In this document: in pieces, positions 46,384-55,821 of the stretch
How positions within the stretch are numbered: position 1 is the first letter of the stretch
Layout: each line of letters starts with the position of its first letter
Origin: Lentzea alba
GTDB taxonomy: Bacteria > Actinomycetota > Actinomycetes > Mycobacteriales > Pseudonocardiaceae
DNA: 64,000 bases
Direction of reading: 5' to 3'
Assembly (NCBI RefSeq): GCF_011067745.1
Contig: NZ_JAAMPJ010000001.1
Span: 372,001-436,000 of the forward strand
Notes under the pieces: model-generated
Told to the model about the DNA's origin: nothing
Seen by the model: the letters and a program-made list of their open reading frames with translations, nothing else
Database searches by the model: none
Position numbers and translations under genes: made by a program

Positions 46384-47376
46384 TCAGCTGGTGCTTTCAG
46401 CCCATGCCGACCGCAGGTGCGCTACGCCGTCGCTCGTAGGAGTTCCGATCAGACGGAGTCTTGCCATCCCGCCGTCCGGGTAGATGTCCAGCCGCGCGTG
46501 TGTCACCTCTGGACTGTCCACGAGGAACCGATGCCGCGTGTCGGGCTGCAGCCGGGTGCGGGGCAGCACGTCGAACCAGGCGTCCGGGTCCTTGCGCTCG
46601 TCGCAGCCGCTCACCGACGCCCAGCCCGGCGCGTTGCCCTTGAAGTGACTGGTGTCGAGCTCGACCAGCTGCACGACACCGGGCGCGGCGAGCCGGACGG
46701 ACACCCAGTCGTTGCCGTCGTCACGCCGGCGCGCGGTTTCCCAGCCTTCGCCCATGAGCGTGGCCTGACCAGGGGCGATGAGGTTGTTGGGCGAGCTGTA
46801 GAACATGTTGCTGCAGCCCGTGACGACCGCGCCGTTCTCCAGCGCGGCGAGGTCGATGCCCGCCACGAGCAGACGCGGGTCGGCGACCGGTTGACCGTGC
46901 ACGCGCAGTCGGGCGACACCGCCGTCGGGGTCGATGGTCAGGCGTACGTGCGTGACGCGGCGTCCTTCAGCCACGTCGAAGTAGTGCTTGTCGTCGCCCT
47001 TGAGTGCGGAACGTTCGACCAACGGGAACCACTCGGTGATCTCGTCGCCGGACGGGTAACCGTCGACCTGGGCGCCCTCGACCCAGCAGAACGGCGGGTA
47101 GTTGCCCTTGAAGAACGCCGTGTCGACGACGATCCCGCGCACCACGCCCGGCATGCCCAGCCGGATCACTGCCTGGTCGACGCCGGCCTCACGCCGGCGA
47201 CGGGTCTCCCAGCCGTCGTAGACCTGGCCTTTGTGACCGAAGGTGTAGGTCTGGTAGACCGGCTCGGCGGGTTTGATCAGGTTCTCCCGCTCGGCGAACA
47301 GCTCGTCGTTCGCCCACACCACACCACCACCGACCGCGCGCGAGGCGAGATCGGGCAGCCGGGTCCACTCCGTCAT
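46384..47376 (-). CDS. alc: Allantoicase
   Basis: A 330-residue allantoicase that cleaves allantoate to ureidoglycolate plus urea. It is built of two similar beta-sandwich halves: [34 protein letters not shown] and [21 protein letters not shown] in the first, and [18 protein letters not shown] and [20 protein letters not shown] in the second. GAGGAGA precedes ATG 47376. It overlaps allB by four bases, so the pair is co-translated. Confidence 0.95.
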   Translation of the reverse strand: MTEWTRLPDLASRAVGGGVVWANDELFAERENLIKPAEPVYQTYTFGHKGQVYDGWETRRRREAGVDQAVIRLGMPGVVRGIVVDTAFFKGNYPPFCWVEGAQVDGYPSGDEITEWFPLVERSALKGDDKHYFDVAEGRRVTHVRLTIDPDGGVARLRVHGQPVADPRLLVAGIDLAALENGAVVTGCSNMFYSSPNNLIAPGQATLMGEGWETARRRDDGNDWVSVRLAAPGVVQLVELDTSHFKGNAPGWASVSGCDERKDPDAWFDVLPRTRLQPDTRHRFLVDSPEVTHARLDIYPDGGMARLRLIGTPTSDGVAHLRSAWAESTS

Positions 47377-48677
47377 GCTTCTCCTCTGCGTAGCAACTTG
47401 CCTTGCGTCTGGCTGGTTTCCTTGCCTCGCAACCACGTCTGTCGAACTACGCCGTGCAACGAACGCCCGTGGTACGGCGTGACCGGATTGCGGTGGTGAA
47501 GCTTGTTCTTGTCCACCACGAAGGTCTCGTCCGGCGCGAACACCACGAGGTCCGCGTCCTTGCCGACCTCGATGGCGCCCTTGGTCTCCAGGCCGACCTG
47601 GCGCGCGGGGTGCGTGGCCATCCAGCGGACGACGTCGGTGAGGTGGAAACCCCGTTCCCGCGCCCCCGTCCACACCGCGGGCAGGCCGAGCTGGAGCGAC
47701 GCGATGCCGCCCCAGGCCGTGGCGAAGTCGCCCGCCTTCAACTCGACCGTGCTCGGCGAGTGGTCGCTGACGACCAGTTCGATCACGCCGTCGCGCAGCC
47801 CCTGCCACAACGCCTCACGGTTCTCCGCCTCACGGATCGGCGGGCAGCACTTGAACTCCGTCTGCCCGTCGTGGATCTCCTCGGCGGTGAACGTGAGGTA
47901 GTGCGGGCAGGTCTCGGCGGTCACGGGGAGCCTGTCGCGGTGCGCTCCCTCGATGATGTGCAGCGCGTCCGACGACGACAGGTGCAGGATGTGCGTGCGA
48001 GCGCCCGTCTTGCGGGTCAGCTCGACGACGTCGCTGATCGCCCGGTTCTCGGCTTCGCGCGGCCGTGAGGCGAGGAACCCCGCGTAGTCCGGTTCCGAGT
48101 CACGGACCGTGTGTGCGTCCTCGGCGTGCACGATCGTCAACGCGTCGAGCGTGGCGAGCTCCCTCAGTGCCGCTTCGAGCTCAGCCGTCGTCACCGCCGG
48201 GAACTCGTCGACGCCCGAGTGCAGCAGGAAGCACTTGAAGCCGAAGACACCGGCCTCGTGCAACGGCTTCAGGTCGGCGAGGTTGCCGGGAACGATCCCG
48301 CCCCAGAACCCGACGTCCACCGACACGTTCGCGGCGGCCTTGCGCTTGATCTCCAGCGCGGCGAGCTCGACCGTGGGCGGGATGCTGTTCAGCGGCATGT
48401 CGATGATCGTGGTGACGCCACCGGCCGCGGCCGCGCGGGTCGCCGTCTCGAAGCCCTCCCACTCGCTGCGGCCTGGGTCGTTGACGTGCACGTGGGTGTC
48501 GACCAGACCGGGGAGCAGCACCTCGTCGTCCGCGAGGTGCACGACGTTCGGCGAGTCGATTCGCCGTCCTGCGGGGAACGGCTCGACGGCGACGATCCGG
48601 CCGTCGACGACACCGACGTCGCAGGCGATCTCGCCCTGGGGGGTGATGACCCTGCGGGCGCGGAAGACCAGGTCCAT
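47373..48677 (-). CDS. allB: Allantoinase
   Basis: A 434-residue cyclic amidohydrolase that opens allantoin to allantoate. The binuclear metal site is visible: [11 protein letters not shown] (HxH), carboxylated Lys in [10 protein letters not shown], His in IVHAEDAHT and [10 protein letters not shown], and Asp in [12 protein letters not shown] 48677 ([11 protein letters not shown]) is the family start. It lies between glxK (six-base gap) and alc (overlap), so allantoin breakdown and glycerate kinase share a transcript. Confidence 0.95.
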   Translation of the reverse strand: MDLVFRARRVITPQGEIACDVGVVDGRIVAVEPFPAGRRIDSPNVVHLADDEVLLPGLVDTHVHVNDPGRSEWEGFETATRAAAAGGVTTIIDMPLNSIPPTVELAALEIKRKAAANVSVDVGFWGGIVPGNLADLKPLHEAGVFGFKCFLLHSGVDEFPAVTTAELEAALRELATLDALTIVHAEDAHTVRDSEPDYAGFLASRPREAENRAISDVVELTRKTGARTHILHLSSSDALHIIEGAHRDRLPVTAETCPHYLTFTAEEIHDGQTEFKCCPPIREAENREALWQGLRDGVIELVVSDHSPSTVELKAGDFATAWGGIASLQLGLPAVWTGARERGFHLTDVVRWMATHPARQVGLETKGAIEVGKDADLVVFAPDETFVVDKNKLHHRNPVTPYHGRSLHGVVRQTWLRGKETSQTQGKLLRRGEA

Positions 48678-48682
48678 GTCCC

Positions 48683-49678
48683 TCACTCTGACATCCAGTC
48701 GCGCGCGATGCGACCTCCGAGAACGCCCAGCAGCGAATCGGCCTGTGCCATGCATCTCGTCACGTCCGGTTCGACGTCCAGCAGCGCGTAAGCGGCCTTC
48801 AACCCCAGGTCGCCGGGTGCGACCGAGCACTGACCCGCCACGGCCACCACCGGCACGTCGCCTGAGGCCTTGACCACGCCGAACGGCGCCTTGCCGTGCC
48901 GGGTCTGCGCGTCCAGTGAACCTTCGCCTGTGATCACCAAACGCGCATCCCGGACCGCGTCGGCGAACCCGACCAGCTCCAGCACCACCTCGATGCCCGG
49001 CCGGAACCGCGCACCGAGCACAGCCAGCGCGGCGAACCCGATTCCGCCCGCCGCACCTGCTCCGGGCCGTGACGCGTACTCGGGCCCTACCCGCTGAGCG
49101 AAAGCTTCAAGCCGTGCTTCGAGGATCTCCACCTGCTCGGGTGAAGCACCCTTCTGCGGCCCGTAGACCGCCGCGGCGCCGGACGGCCCGAGCAGCGGGT
49201 TGTCCACGTCCGAGGCCAGCACCAGGTCGACGCCGGCGAACGACGCCGTACCCAGCGCCTCCAGCATCCCGGCGCCGCCGTCCGTGCACGCGCTGCCGCC
49301 CAGGCCGAGCACGATCGTGGTGCAGCCGACGTCCAGCGCGGCCTTCAGCAGCTCGCCGACGCCGTGGCTGGTGGCGTCCAACGGAGCGGGCTTCTCCAGC
49401 AACGTCAGCCCGGCCGCCGAGGCCACCTCGACCACGGCGGTCGTTCCCCGCACCGCGAACGACGCCGGTACCGGCTTGCCGGCCGGGCCGGTGACCCAGC
49501 GCCCCACCTTCACGAACCCGGCGGCGACGGCGGCGTCGACGGTGCCGTCGCCGCCGTCGGCCACCGGCACACAACGCACGTCCAAGTCCTGAACCGCCTC
49601 CCGCAACCCACGGGCCACCGCCGCCGCGACCTGCGGGGCCGTCAACGACCCCTTGAACTTGTCCGGCGCAACAACCAC
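48683..49678 (-). CDS. glxK: Glycerate kinase, GlxK/GarK family
   Basis: A 331-residue type I glycerate kinase that phosphorylates D-glycerate for entry to glycolysis. Signatures are [59 protein letters not shown] and [18 protein letters not shown]. Start: GTG 49678 has GAGGAAAA ten bases upstream; GTG 49696 would lie on the stem of the hairpin 49696-49740. It completes the glyoxylate-to-3PG/2PG route begun by gcl. Confidence 0.94.
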   Translation of the reverse strand: MVVAPDKFKGSLTAPQVAAAVARGLREAVQDLDVRCVPVADGGDGTVDAAVAAGFVKVGRWVTGPAGKPVPASFAVRGTTAVVEVASAAGLTLLEKPAPLDATSHGVGELLKAALDVGCTTIVLGLGGSACTDGGAGMLEALGTASFAGVDLVLASDVDNPLLGPSGAAAVYGPQKGASPEQVEILEARLEAFAQRVGPEYASRPGAGAAGGIGFAALAVLGARFRPGIEVVLELVGFADAVRDARLVITGEGSLDAQTRHGKAPFGVVKASGDVPVVAVAGQCSVAPGDLGLKAAYALLDVEPDVTRCMAQADSLLGVLGGRIARDWMSE

Positions 49679-49695
49679 CGCGCTGCTTTTCCTCA

Positions 49696-49740
49696 CGCGG
49701 GGCGCCTTCGTACTGTCACGTAGTACGAAGGCGCCCCGCG
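49696..49740 (-). terminator. 19-bp perfect hairpin between gcl and glxK
   Basis: Nineteen bases, CGCGGGGCGCCTTCGTACT (49696-49714), pair perfectly with 49722-49740 across a 7-base loop. It lies 16 bases after the gcl stop and just before the glxK ribosome binding site, so it either ends the hyi-glxR-gcl transcript or reduces flow into glxK-allB-alc. It also argues against a glxK start at 49696. Confidence 0.8.
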
Positions 49741-49755
49741 TGCCGTCACGGTGAG

Positions 49756-51456
49756 TCACGGGAGGGGTTCGAATTCGCGCATGGCGGCGATGGAAGTGCC
49801 GTTGGCGGTGTTGCCCTCGCGTTCGATCATGATCTCGACGAGGACGGGACGGGAGGTGCGATCGGCTTCCTTGCGGGCCCATTCCAGGGAGGTGCGGATC
49901 TCAGAAGGATCGGCGACCCGGACGCCGGAACAGCCGTAGGCCTCCATGATCTTGACGTTGTCCGAGCCGGTGGTGTCGTAGTGGATGTCGACCTCGTATT
50001 TCATGTCGTAGCCACCGTGGTCCTCGGCCATCCGGATCAGACCCAGGTACTCGTTGTTCAGCATGATCAGCACGAACGGCACGTCGTACTGGGCGCCGAC
50101 CGCGAGCTCCTCCACGAGGAACTGGAACGAGTAGTCACCGACGATGCCGACGACCTCCGCGTCAGGCTTCGCTTTCTTCACGCCGATCGCGGCCGGGATC
50201 TCCCAACCGAGCGGGCCCGCCTGGCCGCAGACCTGGTAGTGGCGCGGCTTGTGCGCCTTCTGGTGCTGGCCGGACCAGATCTGGTAGAGCCCGATGGCCG
50301 TGACGAAGTAGGTGTCCGGGCCGTAGAACTCGTTGATCTCCTTGAACACCCGCGGCGCCTTGACCGGCACGGTGTCGAAGTCCTCGCGCCGCAACAACGT
50401 CCGCTTGAGCTCCTGGCACCGCTCGACCCACACGCCCTTGTCCCGAGGTCCGTGCTGCTTCGCCTTGTCCAGCAGGGCCTTCAGGAACAGCTTGGTGTCC
50501 GCGACGATGCCGAGGTCCGGCCCGAACACCTTGCCGATCTGGGTCGGTTCGACGTCGACGTGGATGAACTTGCGGTCGCCGCGGTAGGTCGCGAGGTCAC
50601 CGGTGTGCCGGTCGCCGAAGCGTGCTCCCAGCGCCAGCACCAGGTCGGACTCCAGGAACGACGCGTTGCCGTAGCGCTGCGAGGTCTGGATGCCGGTCAT
50701 GCCCGCGTAGAGCGGGTGGTCCTCGTCGATCGCACCCTTGCCCATCAGCGTGGCCTGGATCGGGATCTGCAGGAACTCGGCCAGGTCCAGCAGCTCGGCG
50801 GACGCCTCGCCGAGGATGACACCGCCACCGGCGAGCAGCAGCGGGCGTTCGGCGGCCAGCAACATCTCCAGCGCTCGTTCCACGCGTGCGTCGGACGGCG
50901 CGCTTCTCAGAACCGGCAACGGCTCGTCGATCGACGAGTCCCATTCGATCTCCTGCTTCTGCACGTCGATCGGCAAGTCGATCAGCACCGGGCCAGGCCT
51001 GCCTGACCGGGCGATCCGGAACGCCTCGCGGAAGATCCACGGCATCTGCGCGGCTTCCTTGACCTGCACCGCCCACTTCGTGACGGGCGCGGCGATCGAG
51101 ACGATGTCGACGGCCTGGAACGCCTCCTGGTGCAGCTTCGACACCGCGGCCTGGCCGGTGATGCACAGGATCGGCACGGAGTCGGCCTGTGCGGTGTAGA
51201 GGCCGGTGATCATGTTCGTGCCGGCCGGGCCGGACGTGCCGATCGCGACACCGACGTTGCCGGTCGTGCGCGACCAGCCGTCGGCCATGTGCGTGGCGCC
51301 CTCCTCGTGCCGCACGATGAGGTGCTCGATGGAGCCGTCCTGTTCCATCGCCTTGTACAGCGGCAGGATCGCGGCGCCGGGGCAGCCGAACACGGTGTCG
51401 ATGCCCTCGGACTTCAGGACCTCGACGATCGCCTGCATGACGGGGATCTTCGGCAT
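49756..51456 (-). CDS. gcl: Glyoxylate carboligase (thiamine-diphosphate enzyme)
   Basis: A 566-residue ThDP enzyme that joins two glyoxylates to tartronate semialdehyde plus CO2. The Pyr domain begins MPKIPVMQAIVEVLKSEG with GTSGPAGTNMITGLYTAQAD; the ThDP site is GDYSFQFLVEELAVGAQY plus LMLNNEYLGLIR-like residues near the C-terminus. Context (glxR, hyi, glxK) supports Gcl. Notably residue 51 is Glu (RHEEGATHM); the E. coli enzyme has Val51 in the same motif (RHVEGASHM). It could therefore use a different proton relay or be a divergent acetolactate-synthase-like carboligase. Confidence 0.85.
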   Translation of the reverse strand: MPKIPVMQAIVEVLKSEGIDTVFGCPGAAILPLYKAMEQDGSIEHLIVRHEEGATHMADGWSRTTGNVGVAIGTSGPAGTNMITGLYTAQADSVPILCITGQAAVSKLHQEAFQAVDIVSIAAPVTKWAVQVKEAAQMPWIFREAFRIARSGRPGPVLIDLPIDVQKQEIEWDSSIDEPLPVLRSAPSDARVERALEMLLAAERPLLLAGGGVILGEASAELLDLAEFLQIPIQATLMGKGAIDEDHPLYAGMTGIQTSQRYGNASFLESDLVLALGARFGDRHTGDLATYRGDRKFIHVDVEPTQIGKVFGPDLGIVADTKLFLKALLDKAKQHGPRDKGVWVERCQELKRTLLRREDFDTVPVKAPRVFKEINEFYGPDTYFVTAIGLYQIWSGQHQKAHKPRHYQVCGQAGPLGWEIPAAIGVKKAKPDAEVVGIVGDYSFQFLVEELAVGAQYDVPFVLIMLNNEYLGLIRMAEDHGGYDMKYEVDIHYDTTGSDNVKIMEAYGCSGVRVADPSEIRTSLEWARKEADRTSRPVLVEIMIEREGNTANGTSIAAMREFEPLP

Positions 51457-51459
51457 GTG

Positions 51460-52317
51460 TCAGGCCCTTCCCGCGAAGTTCTCGATGACCTTGAGCAGCG
51501 CGGAGTGGTCGAGCGACCCGTAACCCTGCGCGCGTCCCGCCGCGACCAGTGCGGCGACGAGGTTGGTGACCGGCAGCGCGACGTCGGCGGCCCGGGCCGC
51601 GTCCAGTGCGATGCCCATGTCCTTGTGGTGCAGGTCGATCCGGAAGCCCGGCTGGAACTCGCGCGCGATCATGCTCTCGCGCTTCAGGTCGAGGATCCGG
51701 TTCGCCGCGAGCCCACCCGCGAGCACGTCCAGGCCCGCCTTCGGGTCGACGCCGGACGCCTCCAGCAGCACGATCGACTCGGCGACCAGGGCGTAGATGC
51801 CGCCGACCATCAGCTGGTTCGCGGCCTTCACGACCTGACCGGCGCCGTGCGGTCCGACGTGGACGATCGTCTTGCCGACGATCTCCAGGTACGGCCTGGC
51901 GGCGACGAAGTCGGCCTCGTTGCCGCCGACCATAATGCTCAGGGACGCCTGCACCGCACCGGTCTGGCCGCCGCTGACCGGCGCGTCGAGCACGCGGACG
52001 TTCGACAGCTTCCGCGCGATCTCGATCGACGTGGACGGGCGGATCGTGCTCATGTCGATCAACAACGTGCCGTCGTCGAAGGTGACCTCGTTGATCACCG
52101 CCTCGACCTGCGGGTGGTTCGGCAGCATCGTGATGACGACCTCGGCGCCGCTCACGGCTTCCTGCGCGCTCGCAGCGGCCTTGCCGCCGTCCGCAACGAG
52201 CTTTTCCAGTGACGCCGAGCTGAGGTCGAAGCCCGTCACGTCGTGCCCGGCGGCTACGAGGTGAGCCGCCATCGGGCTGCCCATGATGCCGAGTCCGATG
52301 AAACCGATCCTGGTCAT
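51460..52317 (-). CDS. glxR: 2-hydroxy-3-oxopropionate (tartronate semialdehyde) reductase
   Basis: A 285-residue beta-hydroxyacid dehydrogenase. MTRIGFIGLGIMGSPMAAHL is the nucleotide-binding start, VLDAPVSGGQTGA the substrate-binding signature, and the catalytic Lys is in GAGQVVKAANQLMV. It reduces tartronate semialdehyde to glycerate. The ATG overlaps the hyi stop (ATGA), and it is followed closely by gcl. Confidence 0.95.
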   Translation of the reverse strand: MTRIGFIGLGIMGSPMAAHLVAAGHDVTGFDLSSASLEKLVADGGKAAASAQEAVSGAEVVITMLPNHPQVEAVINEVTFDDGTLLIDMSTIRPSTSIEIARKLSNVRVLDAPVSGGQTGAVQASLSIMVGGNEADFVAARPYLEIVGKTIVHVGPHGAGQVVKAANQLMVGGIYALVAESIVLLEASGVDPKAGLDVLAGGLAANRILDLKRESMIAREFQPGFRIDLHHKDMGIALDAARAADVALPVTNLVAALVAAGRAQGYGSLDHSALLKVIENFAGRA

Positions 52318-53060
52318 GCGTTGTCCCTCCAAGCGAAGGAGTGGGTGACGGGCTTGTACTCGGCGCCCACGAAGCCCGTGTAGCCGTTGGCGCGGAGCTT
52401 GGCGAGATGCCCGAAGAGGTCGAGCTCACCGGTGCCGGGCTCACCACGTCCGGGAGCGTCGGCGATCTGCACGTGACCGATGAGGTCGACGTGGTCGGCG
52501 AGGGTGTCGAGGTCGTCGCCGTTCGTGGCGAGGTGGTAGAGGTCGGCGAGCAGCTTCACGTTGCCGCGGTCGATCTCGTCGATCAGGTCCAGCACCTGTT
52601 GGGCGGTCTTGATCGGGTACAGGGGCGCGCCGCTGAGCGGTTCGATCACGATCTGCGCGCCGGCCTCGGCCGCGACGTCGGCGGCGAAGCGGTAGTTCGA
52701 GACGGTCTGCGCGGTGGTCTCGAAGTTGCCGTGCAGCGCGTTGAGCGTGCGGCAACCGAGGCGGGCCGCGATGGCGACGGTGATCTCGACGTTCGTCCGG
52801 AACTCGGTCTCACGGCCGGGCCAGCTCGCCAGGCCGCGGTCGCCCGCCGGCATGTCGCCCGCGTAGAAGTTGAGGCCGACCAGCCGCACGCCCGCGTCCT
52901 GGACGGCGCTCTCGAACGCCTCGATCTCGCGTGTCTCGGGTACGGCGTCCGCGAACGGCCACCAGATCTCGACCGCGTCGAACCCGGCGGCGCGTGCCGC
53001 GGCCGGACGCTCCAGCAACGGCAGCTCGGTGAAGAGCATGGACAGGTTTGCGTCGAACAT
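52314..53060 (-). CDS. hyi: Hydroxypyruvate isomerase
   Basis: A 248-residue AP-endonuclease-2-fold isomerase that interconverts hydroxypyruvate and tartronate semialdehyde. It begins MFDANLSMLFTELPLLERPAAAR, and shows GFDAVEIWWPF, NALHGNFE, IEPLSGAPLYPIKTAQQVL, and LADLYHLATNGDD, whose His/Glu/Asp residues bind the metal. First gene of hyi-glxR-gcl, divergent from the OHCU decarboxylase gene. Confidence 0.95.
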   Translation of the reverse strand: MFDANLSMLFTELPLLERPAAARAAGFDAVEIWWPFADAVPETREIEAFESAVQDAGVRLVGLNFYAGDMPAGDRGLASWPGRETEFRTNVEITVAIAARLGCRTLNALHGNFETTAQTVSNYRFAADVAAEAGAQIVIEPLSGAPLYPIKTAQQVLDLIDEIDRGNVKLLADLYHLATNGDDLDTLADHVDLIGHVQIADAPGRGEPGTGELDLFGHLAKLRANGYTGFVGAEYKPVTHSFAWRDNA

Positions 53061-53092
53061 CTCTGGCGGTTCCTTCCTACCCAGAGAGGAAA

Positions 53093-53178
53093 TTCCACTC
53101 TGCGGAAGTTCAATTTCGCTTCATGGAGACACTAGACATCTCACTTGGGCGCGGTCAAGAATGTGGAAGTTAGTTTCC
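53093..53178. promoter_or_regulatory. Candidate IclR-type operators, hyi/OHCU decarboxylase promoter region
   Basis: TTCCACTCTGCGGAA (53093-53107) is an inverted repeat, and CTGCGGAAGTTCAA (53100-53113) matches 11 of 14 bases of TTGCGGAACTGCAA in front of the iclR gene at 59067. A third related copy, TGTGGAAGTTAGTTTCC, runs from 53162 to 53178. The sites lie in the 141-base divergent promoter and are the probable binding sites of the IclR-family regulator encoded at 59096. Confidence 0.55.
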
Positions 53179-53201
53179 GCGATACAGAAACTTGGAGAGC
53201 C

Positions 53202-53684
53202 GTGGACAGCTTCAACAGCGCCCCGGAGGACGAACTGCGCCCTCTGCTCACCGAGTGCCTCGCGGTGCCCCGCTGGGTCGACGCGATCGTGGCAGGCAGG
53301 CCCTACGCGTCGATGGATGCTCTCCTCGCGGCTTCTTCGGTTGCCGCACAAGGACTTTCCGACGAGGAGGTGCTCGGCGCCATCGCCGGGCACCCGCGCA
53401 TCGGCGAACGACAGAAGACAGGTGGGGTGTCGGCGAAGTGGTCGCGGTCCGAACAGTCCGGTGTGGACAGCTCCCAGGCTGATCGCCTGGCGGCTGCGAA
53501 CGCCGCGTACGAGGATCGGTTCGGGCACATCTACCTGGTGTGCGCGACCGGTCTGAGCGGTGCGGAAATGCTCGGCAACCTGTCCAGTCGCATGGACAAC
53601 CCGCCGGAGGTCGAGCTCCGCGTCGTCAACGACGAACTCGCGAAGATCGCCGCCTTGCGGCTGCAGAAGCTGATCGGGAGCTGA
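53202..53684 (+). CDS. uraD: OHCU decarboxylase (2-oxo-4-hydroxy-4-carboxy-5-ureidoimidazoline decarboxylase)
   Basis: A 160-residue all-helical enzyme that decarboxylates OHCU to (S)-allantoin. The catalytic motif GHPRIGERQKTGGVS and the end MDNPPEVELRVVNDELAKIAALRLQKL are diagnostic. GTG 53202 is the start, with GGAG five bases upstream, and homologues begin at VDSFN. Uricase follows after three bases; the hydroxyisourate hydrolase gene that commonly separates them in actinobacteria is absent. Confidence 0.93.
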   Translation: MDSFNSAPEDELRPLLTECLAVPRWVDAIVAGRPYASMDALLAASSVAAQGLSDEEVLGAIAGHPRIGERQKTGGVSAKWSRSEQSGVDSSQADRLAAANAAYEDRFGHIYLVCATGLSGAEMLGNLSSRMDNPPEVELRVVNDELAKIAALRLQKLIGS

Positions 53685-53687
53685 AAC

Positions 53688-54566
53688 ATGGCCATCGTCC
53701 TGGGCCCCAACCAGTACGGGAAGGCGGAGAACCGCCTCGTCACGGTGTCGCGCAACGGTTCCGTGCACACGATCAAAGACCTGACCGTCAGCACCTCGCT
53801 GCGCGGAGACCTCGCGGACACGCACCTGACCGGCGACAACGCCAAGGTGCTGGCCACGGACACGCAGAAGAACACCGTCTACGCGTTCGCCAAACAGGCG
53901 CCGGTCGGTGAGATCGAGGACTTCGCGCTGCGCCTCGGCCGGCACTTCGTCGGCACGCAGGAGGCGATCTCAGGCGCGCGTGTGCTGATCGACGAGCACT
54001 CCTGGGACCGCATCGACGGCCACGACCACGCGTTCGTGCAGGGCTCGAACGAGAAGCGCACCACCGCCGTGACGGTCGAAGGCGCGCAAGCCTGGGTGGT
54101 GTCCGGCGTGCGCGACCTCGTGGTGCTGAAGTCGACCGGATCGGAGTTCCACGGCTACCCGAAGGACCCGTACACGACGCTCAAGGAGACCAACGACCGG
54201 ATCCTGGCGACGTCGGTGACGGCCCGGTGGCGCTACATCGGCACCGACGTGGACTGGGCGAAGTCGTTCGCCGAGATCCGGTCGATCATGCTGAAGACGT
54301 TCGCGGACAAGCACTCTCTGTCGTTGCAGCAGACCCTCTACGCGATGGGCGAGGCCGTGCTCCAGGCTCGCCCGGAGGTCGCCGAGGTACGCCTGTCCAT
54401 GCCGAACAAGCACCACTTCCTGGTGGACCTCAGCGCGTTCGGGCTGGAGAACGACAACGAGGTCTTCTACGCCGCCGACCGCCCGTACGGCCTCATCGAG
54501 GGTTCGATCCTGCGCGACGACGCCCCCGACGCGGGTCTTGCCTGGAGTACTTTGCCAGCCTTCTGA
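53688..54566 (+). CDS. uox: Urate oxidase (factor-independent uricase)
   Basis: A 292-residue tunnelling-fold uricase that oxidises urate to 5-hydroxyisourate. The first active-site region is VLGPNQYGKAENRLVTV (Lys11); LATDTQKNTVYAFAK carries the Thr of the substrate pocket, and SMPNKHHFLVDLSAFG the His. It needs no cofactor. Its last 74 bases overlap the convergent FAD-monooxygenase gene, so the C-terminus (DDAPDAGLAWSTLPAF) is coded on DNA shared with that gene. Confidence 0.96.
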   Translation: MAIVLGPNQYGKAENRLVTVSRNGSVHTIKDLTVSTSLRGDLADTHLTGDNAKVLATDTQKNTVYAFAKQAPVGEIEDFALRLGRHFVGTQEAISGARVLIDEHSWDRIDGHDHAFVQGSNEKRTTAVTVEGAQAWVVSGVRDLVVLKSTGSEFHGYPKDPYTTLKETNDRILATSVTARWRYIGTDVDWAKSFAEIRSIMLKTFADKHSLSLQQTLYAMGEAVLQARPEVAEVRLSMPNKHHFLVDLSAFGLENDNEVFYAADRPYGLIEGSILRDDAPDAGLAWSTLPAF

Positions 54567-55791
54567 ACACCACCGGGTTCATGAGGGCGGCAGGCGAGTC
54601 GACCAGGTGCACGACGCGCACGAAGCGCGCGAACATGTCCTGGTCGTGCGTCAACGCCACCTGCCACTTCTTCATGTACCAGCCGAAAGCGCGCTTGAGC
54701 GGTCCGGGCGCGTGGTGCTCGCTCGCCCAGCTCTGATCGGCATTGCTGGACAGCGCCCACGCGCCCTGCGCGATCTTCGCGACCTTCCGCTGGAAGTCCC
54801 GGCAACCCTTGGCGCTGAAGTCCTGGTGCCGCCGGAACAACAAGGCGCCCATCGCGGCGACCGTCATGCCCTGCCCGTACACGGGGTTGAACACGCACAC
54901 CGCGTCCCCGACCGCGACGAGCCCGCCCGGCCACCCCGGCGTCTGCTCGAACGCGAGGCGGCGGCTGGCCGTCCGCGCGAACAGGTACACGGGCGTGAGG
55001 GGCTCTGCGTCCGTGAGCATCTCGGCGATGGGCCCGCGCAGCGAGTCCAGGAACTCCTGGAACCCCTCGGGCTCCCGCGACGGATGATCACCACCGGCCC
55101 CCTGGGCCGTGACCATCAGCCGGTCCCCCTCGATGCGCATCACGATGCCTCCGCGCGGGGTGTCCGGCGCGGACAGCGACTCGGCGATCACGACCGGGAA
55201 GTCCGGCGGCGCGGTGTAGAGCCGGGTCGCGTAACCCGTCCGCGAGTCGACCACGTCGGGCTCGGGCACCGTGATCCCCGCTTCCGCCAGCCAGGAGGGC
55301 AGCTTCGACGAACGGCCGGACGCGTCCACCACGAGATCGGCGTCGACCCGGCCGTTCCTCGTCAGCACACCGTCCACAGTGGAACCACGGAAGGACAGTC
55401 CGGTGACGTGCACGTCGTCCACGATCTTGGCGGTGAGGCGCCGGCGGAGGTGCGTCTCCAGCAACGGCCTGCTCACCACCAGCAGAGGCAGACCGGTCCG
55501 CGTCGAGGCGACCCACCCCAGCGGGTTGAGGATGCGCATCTCCCCCGCGTCCATCAGGTGCGCGCCGGCCTGCACGAGCTCGTCGTACAGCCCGGGGAAC
55601 AGCCCCTCCATGATCTCGCCGCCGCGCACGAGCAACCCGTGCACGTGTCTGCCCTGCGGCACTCCCGCCCGAGGCTCGGGCACGTCAGACAGCTTGTCGC
55701 GTTCCAGGACCACCACGTCGTCGCACGTCTCGGTCAGCACCCGAGCCGCCAACAAGCCGGCGATTCCCCCACCGATCACCAGGGCCTTCAT
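54493..55791 (-). CDS. FAD-dependent monooxygenase/oxidoreductase
   Basis: A 432-residue flavoprotein. The N-terminal dinucleotide motif is VIGGGIAGLLAARVL, DADLVVDASGRSSKLPSWL is the DG motif, and LVAVGDAVCVFNPVYGQGMTVAAMGA is the GD motif, all as in geranylgeranyl-reductase/tryptophan-halogenase-like monooxygenases. The substrate is unknown. The 3' end overlaps uricase by 74 bases; this longer-than-usual overlap might reflect a recent extension of one frame. A basic tail (RRGRRRAGSNPR) supports a read-out end here. Confidence 0.85.
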   Translation of the reverse strand: MKALVIGGGIAGLLAARVLTETCDDVVVLERDKLSDVPEPRAGVPQGRHVHGLLVRGGEIMEGLFPGLYDELVQAGAHLMDAGEMRILNPLGWVASTRTGLPLLVVSRPLLETHLRRRLTAKIVDDVHVTGLSFRGSTVDGVLTRNGRVDADLVVDASGRSSKLPSWLAEAGITVPEPDVVDSRTGYATRLYTAPPDFPVVIAESLSAPDTPRGGIVMRIEGDRLMVTAQGAGGDHPSREPEGFQEFLDSLRGPIAEMLTDAEPLTPVYLFARTASRRLAFEQTPGWPGGLVAVGDAVCVFNPVYGQGMTVAAMGALLFRRHQDFSAKGCRDFQRKVAKIAQGAWALSSNADQSWASEHHAPGPLKRAFGWYMKKWQVALTHDQDMFARFVRVVHLVDSPAALMNPVVFRRLAKYSRQDPRRGRRRAGSNPR

Positions 55792-55821
55792 GGCCCCATT
55801 GAACCAGGGCCCGGCTGAGAG

